DNA of 64,000 bases. Source: Hydrangea macrophylla (taxonomy: Eukaryota > Streptophyta > Magnoliopsida > Cornales > Hydrangeaceae). Made by a program: the position numbers and the translations under genes. Below are positions 43,820 through 55,996 of the stretch, piece after piece (position 1 is the first letter of the stretch; each line of letters opens with the position of its first letter). The notes beneath the pieces were generated by a model that worked only from the letters and a program-made list of their open reading frames with translations, did no database searches and was not told the DNA's origin. The stretch is from NCBI GenBank assembly GCA_033977485.1, contig CM066993.1:29812001-29876000 (forward strand). The letters run 5' to 3'.

Positions 43820-45339
43820 ATGGCCGAAGAAAAAAACAACGAAGAAATAGTCGGGTTAAGGACACTGGTAGAACAACAAGCGGAGCAAATGAGGCGACAG
43901 GCCAAAAACATGAACCGCATGATGGGAATGATAGAAGAGATGAATCGCCGACCACCACCTATAGTTCCGCCAGCTGTGGACCAATTTCACGGAGGAGGAG
44001 GAGATTGGTTTGACGATCAGGAGGCGCAGTGGGCTGATGCGCTACAAGCCAACAGGGAAAGGGAGAAGGCTGAGAAAGAGAAGTTACTGACCGAGAAAAT
44101 AGAGAAGTTGGAAAGGGTAATGCGCAAGGCTCAGGGGGTTGATACCTATCTGATGGAACTGGAAGGGTTATATGACGGAGTACGCGAGACACTGCCTGTC
44201 GGGTTTAAGATGCCAATTTTTGACAAGTTTGATGGGACCGGGAATCATCGCAGCCATATAAGGATGTGTATTGGAGCTTTCCAACCAAGTGGGCTGAGCA
44301 CAACCATGATGGCGGCCCTATTCCAACAGACTTTGACCGGGGCTGCTTTATCATGGTATCTTACTCTCGAGCCAAGCAAGACCAGGGTGTGGGAGGAAGT
44401 GATCAAAGCATTTGTGGCACAGTACGAGTACAATCAAGATTTAGATGTCACTGTCTGAGATTTGGAGACCACTAGGCAAGGGAACAAAGAATCATTCGCC
44501 GAATACCTGAGCAGATGGAGGAGAAAGGTAGTTAAAATGGTACAAAGGCCATCTGAGAAGGACCAGATCCGAATGCTGATGAAGAATTTACAACCAGTGT
44601 ATCAAGAAAAGATGAGGTTTCAGTTAGGGGTGGCAATTCGGGTGTCATAATCGTGTCATTAATCGGGTTGTGTGCTTTGGGTTTAATTTTTAGTTTGGAA
44701 TGTTATTCATCTGTAATACAAACTATTTTAAATTAATCATGTCATGTCGTGTCGTGTTCGGGTTATCTCAGTAAAACGGGTTGTCGTGTCAAAAATTGCC
44801 ACCCCTAGTTTCAGTCAATCAACACCTTCGCCGAGGTTTTCGATGTCAGGACAAGGATAGAGGATGCAATCCAAGAAGGGGTAATTAAGAGAGAAGAGCA
44901 ACCAAACCGGTATAGGAGACCAAACTACGGGTCCAACGGAGGACAAACGGGGGGTCATTCCGGCCCCACTGACGTTAATGCACTAAACGGGCCAGAGAGG
45001 AAGTTTGACATAACACCAAAGAAAGGAGGAGACAAAGCACTAAGAAAATTCTTAGATCTGGGAGTGTCACTATCAACTACCCTCGACAGACTGTTAGCAA
45101 AGGGGCACCTCCGTCAGTTAGAACCTCGAACTCTACCAAGTCCACTTCCGCCAAATTTCCAAGGGGACCACTTTTGCAAATTTTACTAGCAAAAGGGCCG
45201 CTCAACGGATCGGTGTATGAGATTGTGGCATGAAATCCAGGACCTTATTGATAACAAAGTAATTTCGGAACCACCTGCCAAAGCTCCGAACGTCACTAGA
45301 AATCCGCTTCCGAATCATCAAGCTATGCCACCACCATAG
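43820..45339 (+). pseudogene. gag: Gag of element C, disrupted by a MITE
   Basis: ATG at 43820 opens a 212-codon frame: a coiled-coil-like N-terminus rich in Glu, Gln, Arg and Met (about residues 5-45), then the Retrotrans_gag core MPIFDKFDGTGNHRSHIRM and GAALSWYL. It stops at TGA 44456-44458, apparently Arg CGA to TGA, and continues in another register from 44462. A 183-bp hAT MITE plus its 8-bp duplication (44625-44815) adds 191 bases and shifts the frame. The remaining gag reaches the zinc-knuckle position, where the pattern is damaged (TAG at 45187-45189, His ligands replaced by Tyr and Arg), and ends at TAG 45337-45339. Confidence 0.85.
44617..44815. mobile_element. hAT-type MITE (183 bp) with 8-bp target duplication
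   Basis: The insertion 44625-44807 has terminal inverted repeats TAGGGGTGGCAATT and AATTGCCACCCCTA and is flanked by GTTTCAGT at 44617-44624 and 44808-44815. Eight-base duplications and TAGGGGTGGCAA ends are characteristic of hAT-superfamily MITEs in plants. The interior has GTCGTGTCGTGTTCGGGTT-like subrepeats and no coding capacity. It split the gag gene of element C after C itself had inserted. Confidence 0.95.
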
Positions 45340-46877
45340 GGTCTTTATTTCTTGGGGGTAGAAGAAGCAACCTTCGATCCGTCCAGGCTAATCACTAAGA
45401 TCGGGACACCAAGGAAGCCATACCAACTGCCGAAGGATTCAACGATCTGTACTTTGGAAGATCAGTCAGGGAAAAGTGAAATAGGACAGTCAGACTGGTG
45501 GGTTCAAGGGAGTGACAGTCGAAACATGAGTCAAGTAGAAGACAATCTTTGGTACGAGAGCGACAAGGAAGCAGAGGTGGTGGAGGATACTTTGAAAATC
45601 GATCCAGAAGTCGACAATATGTGGGCAAGGGAAGAAGTCAGTCATTTAACTCGATCAAGCAGGCACTTTAAACCGCATGAGCTAGAGGAAGTTCATCCGG
45701 GGAGGGAAGTGGACAAGGGAAAAGGGAAAATGGACGAAGAAGAAGAAGAAGAAGACAGGGTCCTAAAGCAGATGAAGAAAACCCAGGCTAATATCACCAT
45801 TTGGGGTTTGTTGATAGCATCAAAATGCCACAGGCAGGCAGTATTGGACTCCCTTAATCAATCTGATGTTCCCATCAACACAGCACCGGAAGACATTGTG
45901 GGAATGATTGGCAGAATCCCGACCTTGGCTATTACCTTTTCCTCAGATGACCCATGCTCAACAAGCCGTTGTATGTCACTGTTGAATGTTTGGGGAACAC
46001 CGTGCCCACTTGTCTCGTTGACAATGGGTCTGCTCTGAATGCATGCCCCTTCCGAACAGCCAAACGGATGGGTTTAGATGAATCATCCTTTGTGCAGTCC
46101 CAACAAAAATTCAGGGCATATGACAACACTCAGAGAACAGTCATAGGTATCATCTCTCTTAACCTCGTCATTGGACCAGTGGATAAACAAGCTAAATTTC
46201 AAATCATTGATATCCCTGCATCTTTTAATTTAGTGCTAGGGAGGCCATGGTTGGATAGCTTGGGTGCCATACCGTCCACCATTCATCAAAAGGTCAAATG
46301 TGTTTGGAAGGGCAAGGTCTGCGACATCCTTGGGGATAGCTGGATCCGTTCGTTTGAAGCTTTGTCAAGCGCACCGGTTCTAGAATTACAGCTGTAAGAA
46401 GAAGAAGCAAGCATGGGAGGGTTCGAGCTCGTCGGCATGATTGAGGAAGAAAAGCCAAAAGAATTCCTGCCACTGTACTTTGACCAATATGCAAGCCCAT
46501 TGGTCGCAGGGATCATGAAGAGAATGGGTTTCTTTCCAGGATTAGGGTTGGGAAGGAACCACCAAGGCCTGCCGGAGTTTCAAAAAATCCCGACTCACAC
46601 TCATACTCACGGTTTGGGGTACCAACCACCCAAGAAAGGGCAAAAAGAAAAGAAAAAAGCCACCGATGCGCCATTAGACCCTTACCTAAAGATGCTCAAT
46701 GGGTATTTTATGAAGGAAGGAGAAGATTTCCCCTTTTGTGGCTTCCTAGAGCCATGGGTGGACCAGAAAGATAAACGTTCGAAGCCAGGGTTCAAGATCT
46801 TCTTTTCTCACGAGTTTTCTGCATATGAAGATCCGTTTTTACAGCTGCCTGCCAAGTCGGTAACTGCCAAGGATTAG
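45340..46877 (+). pseudogene. Protease and G-patch region (element C)
   Basis: An acidic linker (45352-45950, with LTRSSRHFKPHE and KGKGKMDEEEEEE) is followed by a frameshift near 45950 into frame 3. The protease then reads LVDNGSALN at about 46011-46037, where element A has LVDTGSALN. IPASFNLVLGRPWLD follows. After a stop at 46395-46397 a G-patch appears as FFPGLGLGRNHQGLPEF near 46530-46580 and ends GLGYQPP. The Thr to Asn change in the active-site triplet is also common in relatives as I recall, so it need not be inactivating. Confidence 0.8.
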
Positions 46878-49609
46878 GTTGGTGCGCTAGACGGCTCCGT
46901 CATAAAAAAATATGTTGGGCGAAGGGAGCACATAAGTTATAAAAGCAGATCATGGAAAGGCCAAGGATGAATATGTTGAAGGTCTGGTGGAGGAAGCAGC
47001 CGAGAGCAAGGAAGATCAGAGGGAGACCGACAAAGGAAGGGTTGAGAAAGAAGAAATGGAAGAAATTACCAAGACGGGGGATCTGGAAGAACGCTTCATC
47101 GTCGATCTGGGAGGAGAGAACAAAAGAGAGTGGGTTTTTGAGTCTAGTGATAGGTTTCTCCCACACCCAGAGTCTATAATGGCCCAAATGAGACGTCTTT
47201 CAATTTCTATGTCTGTTGTAATCACTCCAAAGAAAATCAATGAGAACATGACTGATTCTGCCTACTCGAACACGCTTAATGCATGTGATGAATGTGATGA
47301 TCATGAAATACCCCTTGAATTGCAAAAATTAATTGAAAAAGAAAAAGAATCTGCATGTAAAATCATTGAGGACACTCTAATAATTAATCTAGGAAATGAA
47401 AATAATCCTCAAAATGTCTTTATCACCTCTACACTTGGCAAAGAAGAAAGCAAAGAATTAATCAAACTATTGAGTGAATTCAAAGATGTTTTTGCATGGT
47501 CTTATAATGATATGCCAGGCATTGATCTAGAGATAGTCCAACACGACATCCCCGTTTTCCCAAATTCAAAGCCAGTAAAATAAAAATTGAGACGAATGAG
47601 ACCTGAATGGGCACTCAAATTTAAAGAGGAAGTTGAAAAGCACTTAAGAGCCGGATTCTTGATGGTCACCGAGTATCCAGAATGGATCGCCAACATAGTG
47701 CCCATCCCCAAAAAGGATGGTCGTGTTAGGGTTTGCGTTGATTTTTGAGACCTAAACAAAGCAAGCCCTAAAGATGATTTCCCTTTACCACATATCGACG
47801 TCCTTGTTGATAACACCGCCGGACATGAGTTTCTGTCCTTTATAGATGGATTCTCCGGCTATAACCAGATCCTGATGGCACCGGAAGATAGAGAGAAAAC
47901 CACTTTTATCATGCCATGGGGAACATACTGCTATAGGGTGATGCCATTTGGGCTCAAGAATGCGGGGGCAACATATCAGCGAGCCGTTACCACGTTATTG
48001 CACGACATGATCCATAAAGAGGTGGAAGTGTATGTGGACGATATGATTGTGAAATCTAAGGAGAGGGGGAGGTCACTTAGAGGCTCTGAGGAAATTCTTC
48101 GGGAGGTTAAGAGAGTTTATGATGAGATTGAACCCACAGAAATGTATCTTCAGAGTCACCACAGGAAAATTATTAGGGTTCCTCATTACTCAGAGGGGAA
48201 TCGAAGTAGACCCGACCAAGATAAAAGCCATAGTCGAAATGCAGCCACCCAAGAATGAAAAAGAGCTGAGGGGGCTCCTGGGTAGAATACATTTCATAAG
48301 CCGCTTTATCTCAAAGCTCACCATGACCTGCGACCCACTATTTAAGTTACTCAGAAAAGGAGAGAAGTTCGAGTGGGATACCTTGTGTCAGAAAGCCTTC
48401 GATAAGATCAAAACTTACCTCCAAAACCCACCTGTTCTGTCACCACCTTCACCCGGGAAGCCTCTACTGTTGTACCTTTCTGTGACCGAGGGTTCAATGG
48501 GATGCATGTTGGCCCAAGAAGGAGAAGAAGGACATGTAGAAAAGGCCATTTATTATTTGAGCAAAAGGATGACCGGATACGAGTTGAAGTATTCACCATT
48601 AGAAAAAGCATGTTGGGCCTTAGTCTGGTGTACCCGTCGCCTCAGGCATTATATGTTAGCCTTCCCCGTGACCTTAATCTCCTGAATGGATCCACTCAAA
48701 TACCTGTTCGAGAAACCCGCCTTGACCAGTAGGATTTCCCGATGGACCATGATGCTAGCCGAGTTTGATATCAGATATGTCACCTCCAAATTTGTCAAGA
48801 GGAGAGCCATCGCCGAGTACCTAGTTGACTTCGTCGTAGAAACTGGGGAGAAAGGAGAATTCAAGTTTCCTGACAAAGGAGTGGTGGAGGTAAGGGAGGA
48901 TTTGTGGAAGATGTATTTCGACGGGACCGCCAATCAATTAGGCTACGGAGTCGGGGTTATCCTTGTAGCACCTAACGGAACTCCTACCCCATTGGCCGTC
49001 AAGCTTAAGTACAACTCGACCAATAACATGGCAGAGTACGAAGCATGCATAGTAGGAATGGAGGCAGTGCTGGCCTTAAAAGTCAAAAAAGTTGATGTGT
49101 TCGGAGATTCCAATTTGATCATATCCCAAGTGCAGGGAGATTGGAGGGTGAAACACGAGAAGCTGAGGCCATAACATGACTATTTGGAGAGTTTGAAAGA
49201 AAAATTCAAGAAGATATCATTCTACTACCTTCCCCGGGAGGAAAACCAATTGGCCGATTCCCTGGCAACCCTAGCATCAATGATACAGATCCCCTCAGGG
49301 GTCACGATGGTCCCATTATCCATAGAAATCAGAAATCAGCCCTCTTTTGAGACAGTCACGGCTATAGAAGACGAAGGGGAAATACCGTGGTATGTGGATG
49401 TGTGGAAGTTCATTAAAAAAGGAGAATACCCCGAAGGAGCCTCAGAAAAGGATAGAAAGAAGATTCGACAATTCGCCGCTCAATTTGTGATTTATGCAGA
49501 TAAGCTATGGAAGAAATCCTACACCGGGTATAATCTGGAGTGCCTATATGGGAAAGAAGCTAAGAGAATGATGGAGGAAACACATAGGGAGTGTGTGGAC
49601 CCTACATGA
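46878..49609 (+). pseudogene. pol: Linker, RT, RNase H and archaeal-type RNase H (element C)
   Basis: The linker 46987-47583 ends with VFAWSYNDMPGIDLEIVQHD. A TAA at 47581-47583 stands just before the RT start LRRMRPEWALKFKEE. RT shows VPIPKKDGRVRVCVDF, then TGA at 47746-47748 (Arg), MPFGLKNAGATYQR and YVDDM. A frameshift near 48070 moves to frame 2 (MMRLNPQKCIF, GFLITQRG). The first RNase H has YLSVTEGSMG in place of the first catalytic Asp, as in A. TGA at 48683-48685 replaces an Arg. The second RNase H has YFDGTAN, EYEA and GDSNLI intact. TAA at 49172-49174 breaks its end. Confidence 0.88.
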
Positions 49610-50627
49610 ATGGGCACATGCTGACAAAGAAGATCATCCGACATGGGTATTATTAGACAACCTTGGACAAACACTGTGGGAATATGTTAGAAGGTGTCAC
49701 AAGTGCCAGATTCATGCAAATCTAATGCACACCCCGCCGTCACAGCTCTATAACATGACCACCCCTTAGCCATTTTCTGTATGGGGGATTGATATCATTG
49801 GTGAGATAGTTCTGAGGGCTTCCAATGGGCACCGATACATAATCGTGGCAATCGATTACTTTACTAAATAGGTAGAGGCAGCCTCGTACGCGACTTTGAA
49901 AGCCAAAGACGTGGTGAGTTTCATCGAGAAGAACATAATCTGCAGGTATGGGGTCCCGAATGAATTCATCTCCGATCATGGCAGTCATTTCCAAGGAGAG
50001 GTTATCCCGCTCTTAGAAAAGTATAAGATCACTCGCCATCAGTCATCCCCGTATAGGCCTCAGATGAATGGAGCGGTAGAAGTGGCGAATAAGAATGTTA
50101 AAGCAATCTTGGAAAAAATGATGGATACATACAAGGATTGGCATGAGAAGCTTCTATTTTCTTTGTGGGGATACAGAACCTCGGTGAGAACTTCAACGGG
50201 TGCTACACCGTATTCATTAGTGTACGGGATGGAGGCGGTCCTTTTGATTGAGGTAGAAATACCCTCTCTCAGGGTCTTGGCAGAGTGTGAGATCACCGAA
50301 TTGGAATGGATACGAGGAAGGTATGAGGAGTTGATGTTGCTCGATGATAAGAGATTGGCCGCAATAAACCATACTCGTGGAAATAAGAAAAGAATAGCTC
50401 GTGCTTTCAACAAAAAGGTCCGCCCAAGGAAGCTTGCTGAGGGTGACCTGGTCCTCAAAGAACTGAAAGTGCCCGTTTATGACCCTAGAGGAAAATTCAA
50501 ACCCAACTGGGTCGGGCCGTACATCATAAAGACTCTCCTCTCTGGAGGGGCAGCCTATCCATGGACCTAGACGGGGTTGAATTTAAGCAACCAATTAACC
50601 TCGATCGTCTCAAGAAGTACTTTGGTT
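49500..50627 (+). pseudogene. int: Integrase (element C)
   Basis: The HHCC zinc domain region (about 49560-49730) is split by a frameshift near 49600 and stops. The catalytic core reads GIDIIGE, ISDHGSHF and NGAVEVANK, keeping Asp, Asp and Glu. Stops near 49769 and 49870 look like Trp TGG to TAG. A clean frame runs 49896-50570, then a one-base shift near 50560 precedes the usual end LKKYFG at about 50627. No chromodomain is seen. Confidence 0.85.
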
Positions 50628-50658
50628 AAAACCGTTTCTATCAAAATCTCCTACCTTG

Positions 50659-50809
50659 ATGAAATACGCTTGACCTGATTCCTGCTAGGGGATATGTAGG
50701 CAACCTACTTGGTTTGGTCATTAAAAATAAATTCGCTCGAGCGGCATCTTCCTTCAAGCCTTAAACCGAACTACTGTAGGCCTGATACCCGTTCGAGGAT
50801 AAGTAGGCG
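50659..50809 (+). other. Two conserved hairpins downstream of pol (element C)
   Basis: Diverged copies of the CTACG...GTAG module at 50659-50702 (CTTGACCTGATTCCTGCTAG core) and 50767-50809 (CTACTGTAGGCCTGATACCC core), starting about 30 bp after integrase. They correspond to the three copies at 5617-5890 in element A. Confidence 0.6.
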
Positions 50810-51311
50810 GGCTCTCAAAAAGCCTTCGGCCCATGAAAACCTAAAAAAAAAAGCCATATGCTAAACTAGGGGCAAACTGGCATTTTCCCAGAACCACTTC
50901 AAAACCCCAAAATCAGGGGCAAACTTCGTTTGTTATCCGAAGCAACCAGATATTTACCTAAAACCCATCTCTGGATTTCCTGGCTATCAAAATGAGTACT
51001 ACAAAATAAATGAGAATTCATAGTATAGAAAGAGTAAAGCTTTAAGCAAAATACAAAGCAAAGTAAAGAGCTAAGAAGAGATGTTCAAAGGAGAATTCAT
51101 AAAAGATTAATCGGAGGAGTGAACATTTTGATTAAACATGATAGTGCTTTTCCTAAAAGATGAAAGCATTTTTTTGAAAAATAATAATAAAGAAAATCAC
51201 ATTCAAAAGCGTAAAAGGATAGGCAGGACTTGTCTGAAATTTTTTTTTTGTAAAGTAGAGCTTTGTCCTATTTGTCTTACTTCCATCAATACATATCTGT
51301 GAAGCCTGTCT
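50810..51311. repeat. Spacer with two PPT-like repeats (element C)
   Basis: AGGGGCAAAC at 50868-50877 and 50915-50924, as in the spacer of element A. The rest is AT-rich and non-coding. Confidence 0.55.
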
Positions 51312-52402
51312 CTAGATCAGTGTTTGAATCTGAAAAAGGTACTCAGTGGTAGGCACTATGGAAGCTGGGATTCTTCGGAAAGGAGCTGAAACCCTGTCAT
51401 GCCAAGCCTCAATGAAAGCCTTCACAATAGAAGGGCGCAAAGTGGACCCCCTAGTGAAATCGGCGGTAACAGTCTCATTAATGTCCTACAAGAGCCCGAA
51501 CTGGCGGACCACCCGGCCAGGAATGTAGAAAGTAGTAGCATGCAAGCTAGGTAACCAGATGCGGCGTACAGCGACAGAGTAGCAAACCCACTATGGGCAG
51601 GTCTAGCAAATGTCCCCAAGAGAAAGACCTCGAAACCAGCCAAGCCAAGCATCGGCAGAGTGGAATAGGCAATAAATCTCCATGCGGTCATAGGGAAGTG
51701 GCCCACGATGATGTGAGGAGTGTATGAAGAGATCAAGGTGTTACATGAGTCAAACCTGTAAAACAAAAGGTGCTCCTGCAGATAACATAGCCTCATCATT
51801 ATGAGCATGGCCCAAACCAATCAGAGTCTCCCCAAGAATCAGCATAACAGCACTTTTCATTTCCCGCAAACCACAGGTAATGGGTATAAGAATGTCGGAA
51901 GACGACTGAAAGGGGAAGTAAGAAAGCATAGCAATCGACAGGGCGCTGCAGCGAATGATCTGATACTCTCCATCATAAAGGTCTCCTATGGGAGCATAAA
52001 CAGAAGAGAGGCGCCCGAAGTCAATCAGTCTGTCACAAACAAAAGAGCCCGCCGCATTCCGAGATATATGGAGAAGAGTGGCTGAATCCCGGACATACCT
52101 GGCGTGAACCAAATGAACTGTCAACTCGGCAAAAGGATCAGTGTGCAGAATGGAACTAAATCCTCGAACAAGGGGCAAGTCTCCTGAGAGCCAAAACGAA
52201 AGACGTTGAGAGAGGGATCCCAACATTGGATGGCAGCTCGAAGAAGGCCATCATTTAAATTCATCCGTCGGAAAGAGAAAAGATCATTCAGTCTGAAGCA
52301 CTCAAAGTTGAGCCTGTCAATGCCGGAGAGGGTATCCATCCATGGAAAGAGGATTTGGGAGCTAATGGGGGCCATTTGAGAAGGAAGTAAAGAAGGGAAC
52401 AT
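51312..52402 (-). pseudogene. Antisense DUF7745-like gene (element C)
   Basis: Homologue of 6515-7513 in A. The start MFPSLLPSQ at 52402 leads to LLRAAIQCWDPSLNVFRF and ETCPLFEDL, matching the WDP/HVF.F/CP..EEF pattern. Later segments are IIRCSALSIAMLSYF, GETLIGLGHAHNDEA and SAGAPFVLQ. At least two frame changes (near 52140-52220 and 51760-51810) break it, and it ends at TAG 51312-51314. The protein in A lacks such breaks after its second ATG. The function is unknown. It is transcribed opposite to gag-pol, with a GTGCCG-word block directly upstream. Confidence 0.65.
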
Positions 52403-52468
52403 GGTGTTTTGCAGAGTATTGGGGAAAGGAAGTAGTATAAATAGGAGAATATAACAATCCACCTACCC

Positions 52469-52595
52469 GCAACACTCGATAAAGCAAAACGGCACTAAAT
52501 GAAGTGCCGCGCGGCAGTCCGTAAGTGCCGTTGCGGCATTCACGGAGTGCCGCTGTGGCACTCACTGAGTGCCGCTGAGGCCTAACCGAGTGTCG
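52469..52595. promoter_or_regulatory. GTGCCG/CGGCAC word cluster upstream of DUF7745-like gene C
   Basis: GAAGTGCCGCGCGGCAGTCC, GTAAGTGCCGTTGCGGCATT, CACGGAGTGCCGCTGTGGCA and ACTGAGTGCCGCTGAGG follow one another, starting 67 bp upstream of the ATG at 52402. The homologous block in B is 15564-15690. Confidence 0.5.
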
Positions 52596-53042
52596 TCCTG
52601 GGCCTCATTTTGGCCAGGGTCTGTTTGTAACAGTTTTAGCCCACCTGCAAACAAAAAAAGCTTAATAAAGTATAATAAAACGTGCGCATCATGCAGCACG
52701 TGCAACAAAACCAGGCTATGGCCGCATACATTCACCCATTCATTCATTCATTTGTTCATTTCAAAATAAATAAAAGAGATAGAAGCATTCAAAGCTCAAA
52801 TAAAAGGGGGACCAAGCTATGGTCCCACATACGTCAAGAGAAGGACCAAGCTATGGTCACACATACAGTGAATATCAATGAAAAAAGCAGAAAAGATAAA
52901 GGTAATGCAAGGGCCTATCCTACCAGCTATCATGGAGCCATCATCAAGAGTAAAATGTGTACATAAGTATATACAACCATCCAAAAATACAGCATAATCC
53001 TCTCCAAAAACACTCAAAAATAAAAAAGAAAAAGGAGGGCGA
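52596..53042. other. Spacer downstream of PMD gene C
   Basis: No gene is seen. It matches the stretch after PMD gene B (15691-16147), including accaagctatggtc repeats. Frames such as 52569-52769 are not supported. Confidence 0.45.
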
Positions 53043-55772
53043 TCAACCCTGGCCCCGGCCTCGAGTCTGCCGGGTCACTCGTCCGAGGGGCTCCTCCTCT
53101 GACTCTGTACCGCTCTCGCCGCATCTGCCTCCTCCTCTGCCCCTGCCTCTGTCGCTGCTGGTGCCCTCATCACCACCTCCACCACATCCAGCACCGCTGG
53201 CTCCAGGGGTATCGCTGACAGGGATGCCGAACTGCTGAAGCCGCTGCTGGAGCTCTCCCACCTAGCGGGATAGAGTCCCTACCTATTCCTCCTGGATGGA
53301 AGGAGCAAGTCAAAATACCAATAAAAAAAAGATTGGAAAGTAGGATAAATAAATAAAAAGGAGCATTCTTTCGTCCTTACCAGAGTCCTCGTATGAGTCC
53401 AGTAGCCGCTCGCGCCCCCTCAGCCTGAGCAAAAGGAAGAAAGGTTAGAATGTCTAATTAAAACTACAGTTTTAAATAAAGCAAGGTTTAGAAATTACCC
53501 TCCACTCTCGATCGTAAATCCACTCTCTCACGCTGTGGGCATAGAGCAAGCCCTCCTCCGCATAGTCCCGCGGGACATGGTCGTACTGGAGCAAAATGGT
53601 GGGAGCACCCGCCTGATATCTGGGGACGATGGTAGTGGTCTGCTCGCCCTAGGAGACTGTCCTGAGGCTCCAATCCTAGGGCGGTAGAGCAGGAGCCCGA
53701 GCAGCAGCGGGGACGGGCTGCAAGGAAGAATGAATCCAATAAGAAGATAAAACATACATGTTCAAAAGGAATAAAGGTAAAGGCTGAAAGGAACTCACCC
53801 GGGTCACCTCCATCAAAGGAAAGATCCTCATCAGCTTTGTAGCACGGAAAGCTGCGTACCCCGATGGAGGATCCACGAAACCCTGAAGAGACAGACCGGC
53901 TAGGGCAACAGTAAGCGCGGAACCCTGGAGGGTATCGGTAGCTCTCATAGACTCCGGCGGGGGGTGTGGCGCGAAGAAGGACTCGGTCGCCAAGGACTGT
54001 CTAGTCACCCTCTCCCAGATACCAAGCCCAAGCCTCGGGTCCATCCAGCAAGACCCTCTGTGGGTCATACCCAGCCGACTCCCGCATTCCCTAGGAAGTC
54101 TCTGGGAGTACGTCTAGCCAGGGCTGCCACCGGACGTGCTGCTCTCGTAGGTTCGTCAGGAAGTTTCTGAACGAAATAAAATCAGGAGCTCCGGTCTTTC
54201 ACCCGACCCGATCATTCGCCCACTTCAGCACCTGGGGCATGATGAGGGCGTCTGCTGGTCACGTGGTAGGCAACATCATGTGCAAGTACTCATGGGACCA
54301 AATCTGCAAGAAAAGAGAGGAACATAAAATTTGAGGAGCATGAATAAAGAAATTCAAAATAAAAATGCAAAGTTTAAATTCCAAATCAAGAAGCAAGAAA
54401 GTATACCTCTCAGGTCCTCCAGAAATCGCTGGTAGAGGCTGGGTAATCCCGGGATATCTCTCCCATGTGCTGGTATAGGATGGCTAACCCTGCGCCAGCC
54501 CAGTCGTACTGGTATATCTGCCCCATGTGCTCCAAAGACCCCAGCAGCGTCACGGAGATCCGGTCTCTCTTGGTGCTCAGCAGAGAGCACCCCAGCATGT
54601 ACATCAGAAACCCCTGAGCCATCTGCTCGTCTGTAAAGCCCTGATGGCCTTGGAAGGTATCCATGAACCACCTAGCCGTGACTAAGGGCTCCTCCGGGAC
54701 GGCCCCCAGCAGCGGCTCAATCTGATCCCACTCTCTCTCCGCATCCAGGTAGCGAAGGCACTCCCCTCGAAAGGGATCCCGATGATCATAGAGAAGTCCA
54801 GCGGAGTCATTGTCATCTCCCCAAATGGGAAGTGGAAGGTACTGGTGGTATCCCATCACCGCTCGGCCAATGCGTGTATCTGCCGCAAGTCGTTGGAGCT
54901 CTTCGTCAAAAGTTTGACAAAGTCCCCAAAACCGACGGCCCTAATGAATCCCTGCACGGTCTCACTGAGCTCCCCGTACCACTCAAACCCGTGGGCGAGG
55001 CTGCCGTGCCCCTTCAGCACCTTAGGCTGCAGCTGCAAGAAAGAATCGCAAGATTTATTGTTAGATAAAGAAAAAAAAAGAAAAGCAGTAAAGAAATATA
55101 TGTATAAAAATGAAAGATGAAAAAGAAAAAAGAAGAAAAAGTAGATTGAAATGTCGAAAGAGAAAAAGCGAGTGTTTGAAACACCCCAAAAATTTCGCAA
55201 GTGTAGGATTCGCTTTCGTAAAAGGATTTTATAACTTTCATGAGCTTTTGTTGAAAATAGGTTAAAATTGAACACTAAATAAAAGATAAATGAATAAAAG
55301 AGCATTTGGAATACTCAGGAAAGTCCACAAGCATTGTAGTCACGTTCACAAAAGGGATATGCAAAAACTACCAATTAAAGTACATGGCATTCGAAAATCT
55401 TTGAGAAGAGTTGAAATGAAAGTATGATACGTGTAAAATAGAGTATAGTGTTTGTTTTCATGTGAAATTCTCGCATTCATAAGTTTCACGGAATGAAGCA
55501 TGGATTAAACGTTCGAAATGCCCTAGAGCACTACAAGCATAACGTTTGCATTAGAAATAAGGCATTCGAGGTAGTGTGATTGCGCACTGCATTCATGAAG
55601 TGCATTCATTACATAATAATGCAAAGGAAGAACAGAGAAAGGGCACATTTACCTCGCGCTTAAACGCGCGGGCAGAAAAATGCTCCTCTGGATCTAAGAG
55701 CAAGAGCGAGGGGTCGGGATGATGGGTGGCCCGATATTTGGCCCTCTTCCGGCTACCGGAACTGCTGTCCAT
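53043..55772 (-). pseudogene. Antisense six-exon PMD gene (element C)
   Basis: Exons by GT/AG borders: 55772-55653 (MDSSSGSRKRAKYRATHH start), 55032-54407, 54303-53799, 53715-53499, 53424-53391 and about 53290-53043. Exon positions, lengths and splice phases match gene B. Exon 2 has LKGHGSLAHGFEWYGELS and FGEMTMTPLDFSMI, with a TGA for Trp at about 54856, a frameshift near 54790 and another TGA for Trp near the end. Exon 3 is broken by several stops and a frameshift before ESMRATDTLQGSALTVAL. Exon 6 ends in a Gly/Arg-rich tail with ESEEEPLGRVTRQTRGRGQG, intact unlike in B. Introns are AT-rich and uninterrupted by other sequences. Confidence 0.78.
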
Positions 55773-55996
55773 AATCTATCAAGAAAAAGGAAGATTCGCA
55801 TGTTAGATTCACAAAAAATTCAAAAAAACAACCAAATGAAAGAGATTAACTAAGTTCTGATCATGAGAAACTAACCTGATAGCCGGTAGATCAATCCAAG
55901 TAAGAAAAGGAGAGGGGGAAAATTTTCTCCAGAGAATAACCGAGTGAGAGAAGGTTGAGAGAATGAGAAAAATGAAATGAAACCGTCGGTTTAAGC

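Noticed and set aside
2567..47583. Stop codons just before the RT start in both A (2567) and C (47581) as a programmed readthrough or intron signal
   Set aside because: The stops are at neighbouring, not identical, codons and have different surroundings. The reading frame on both sides is continuous, so decay is the simpler reading.
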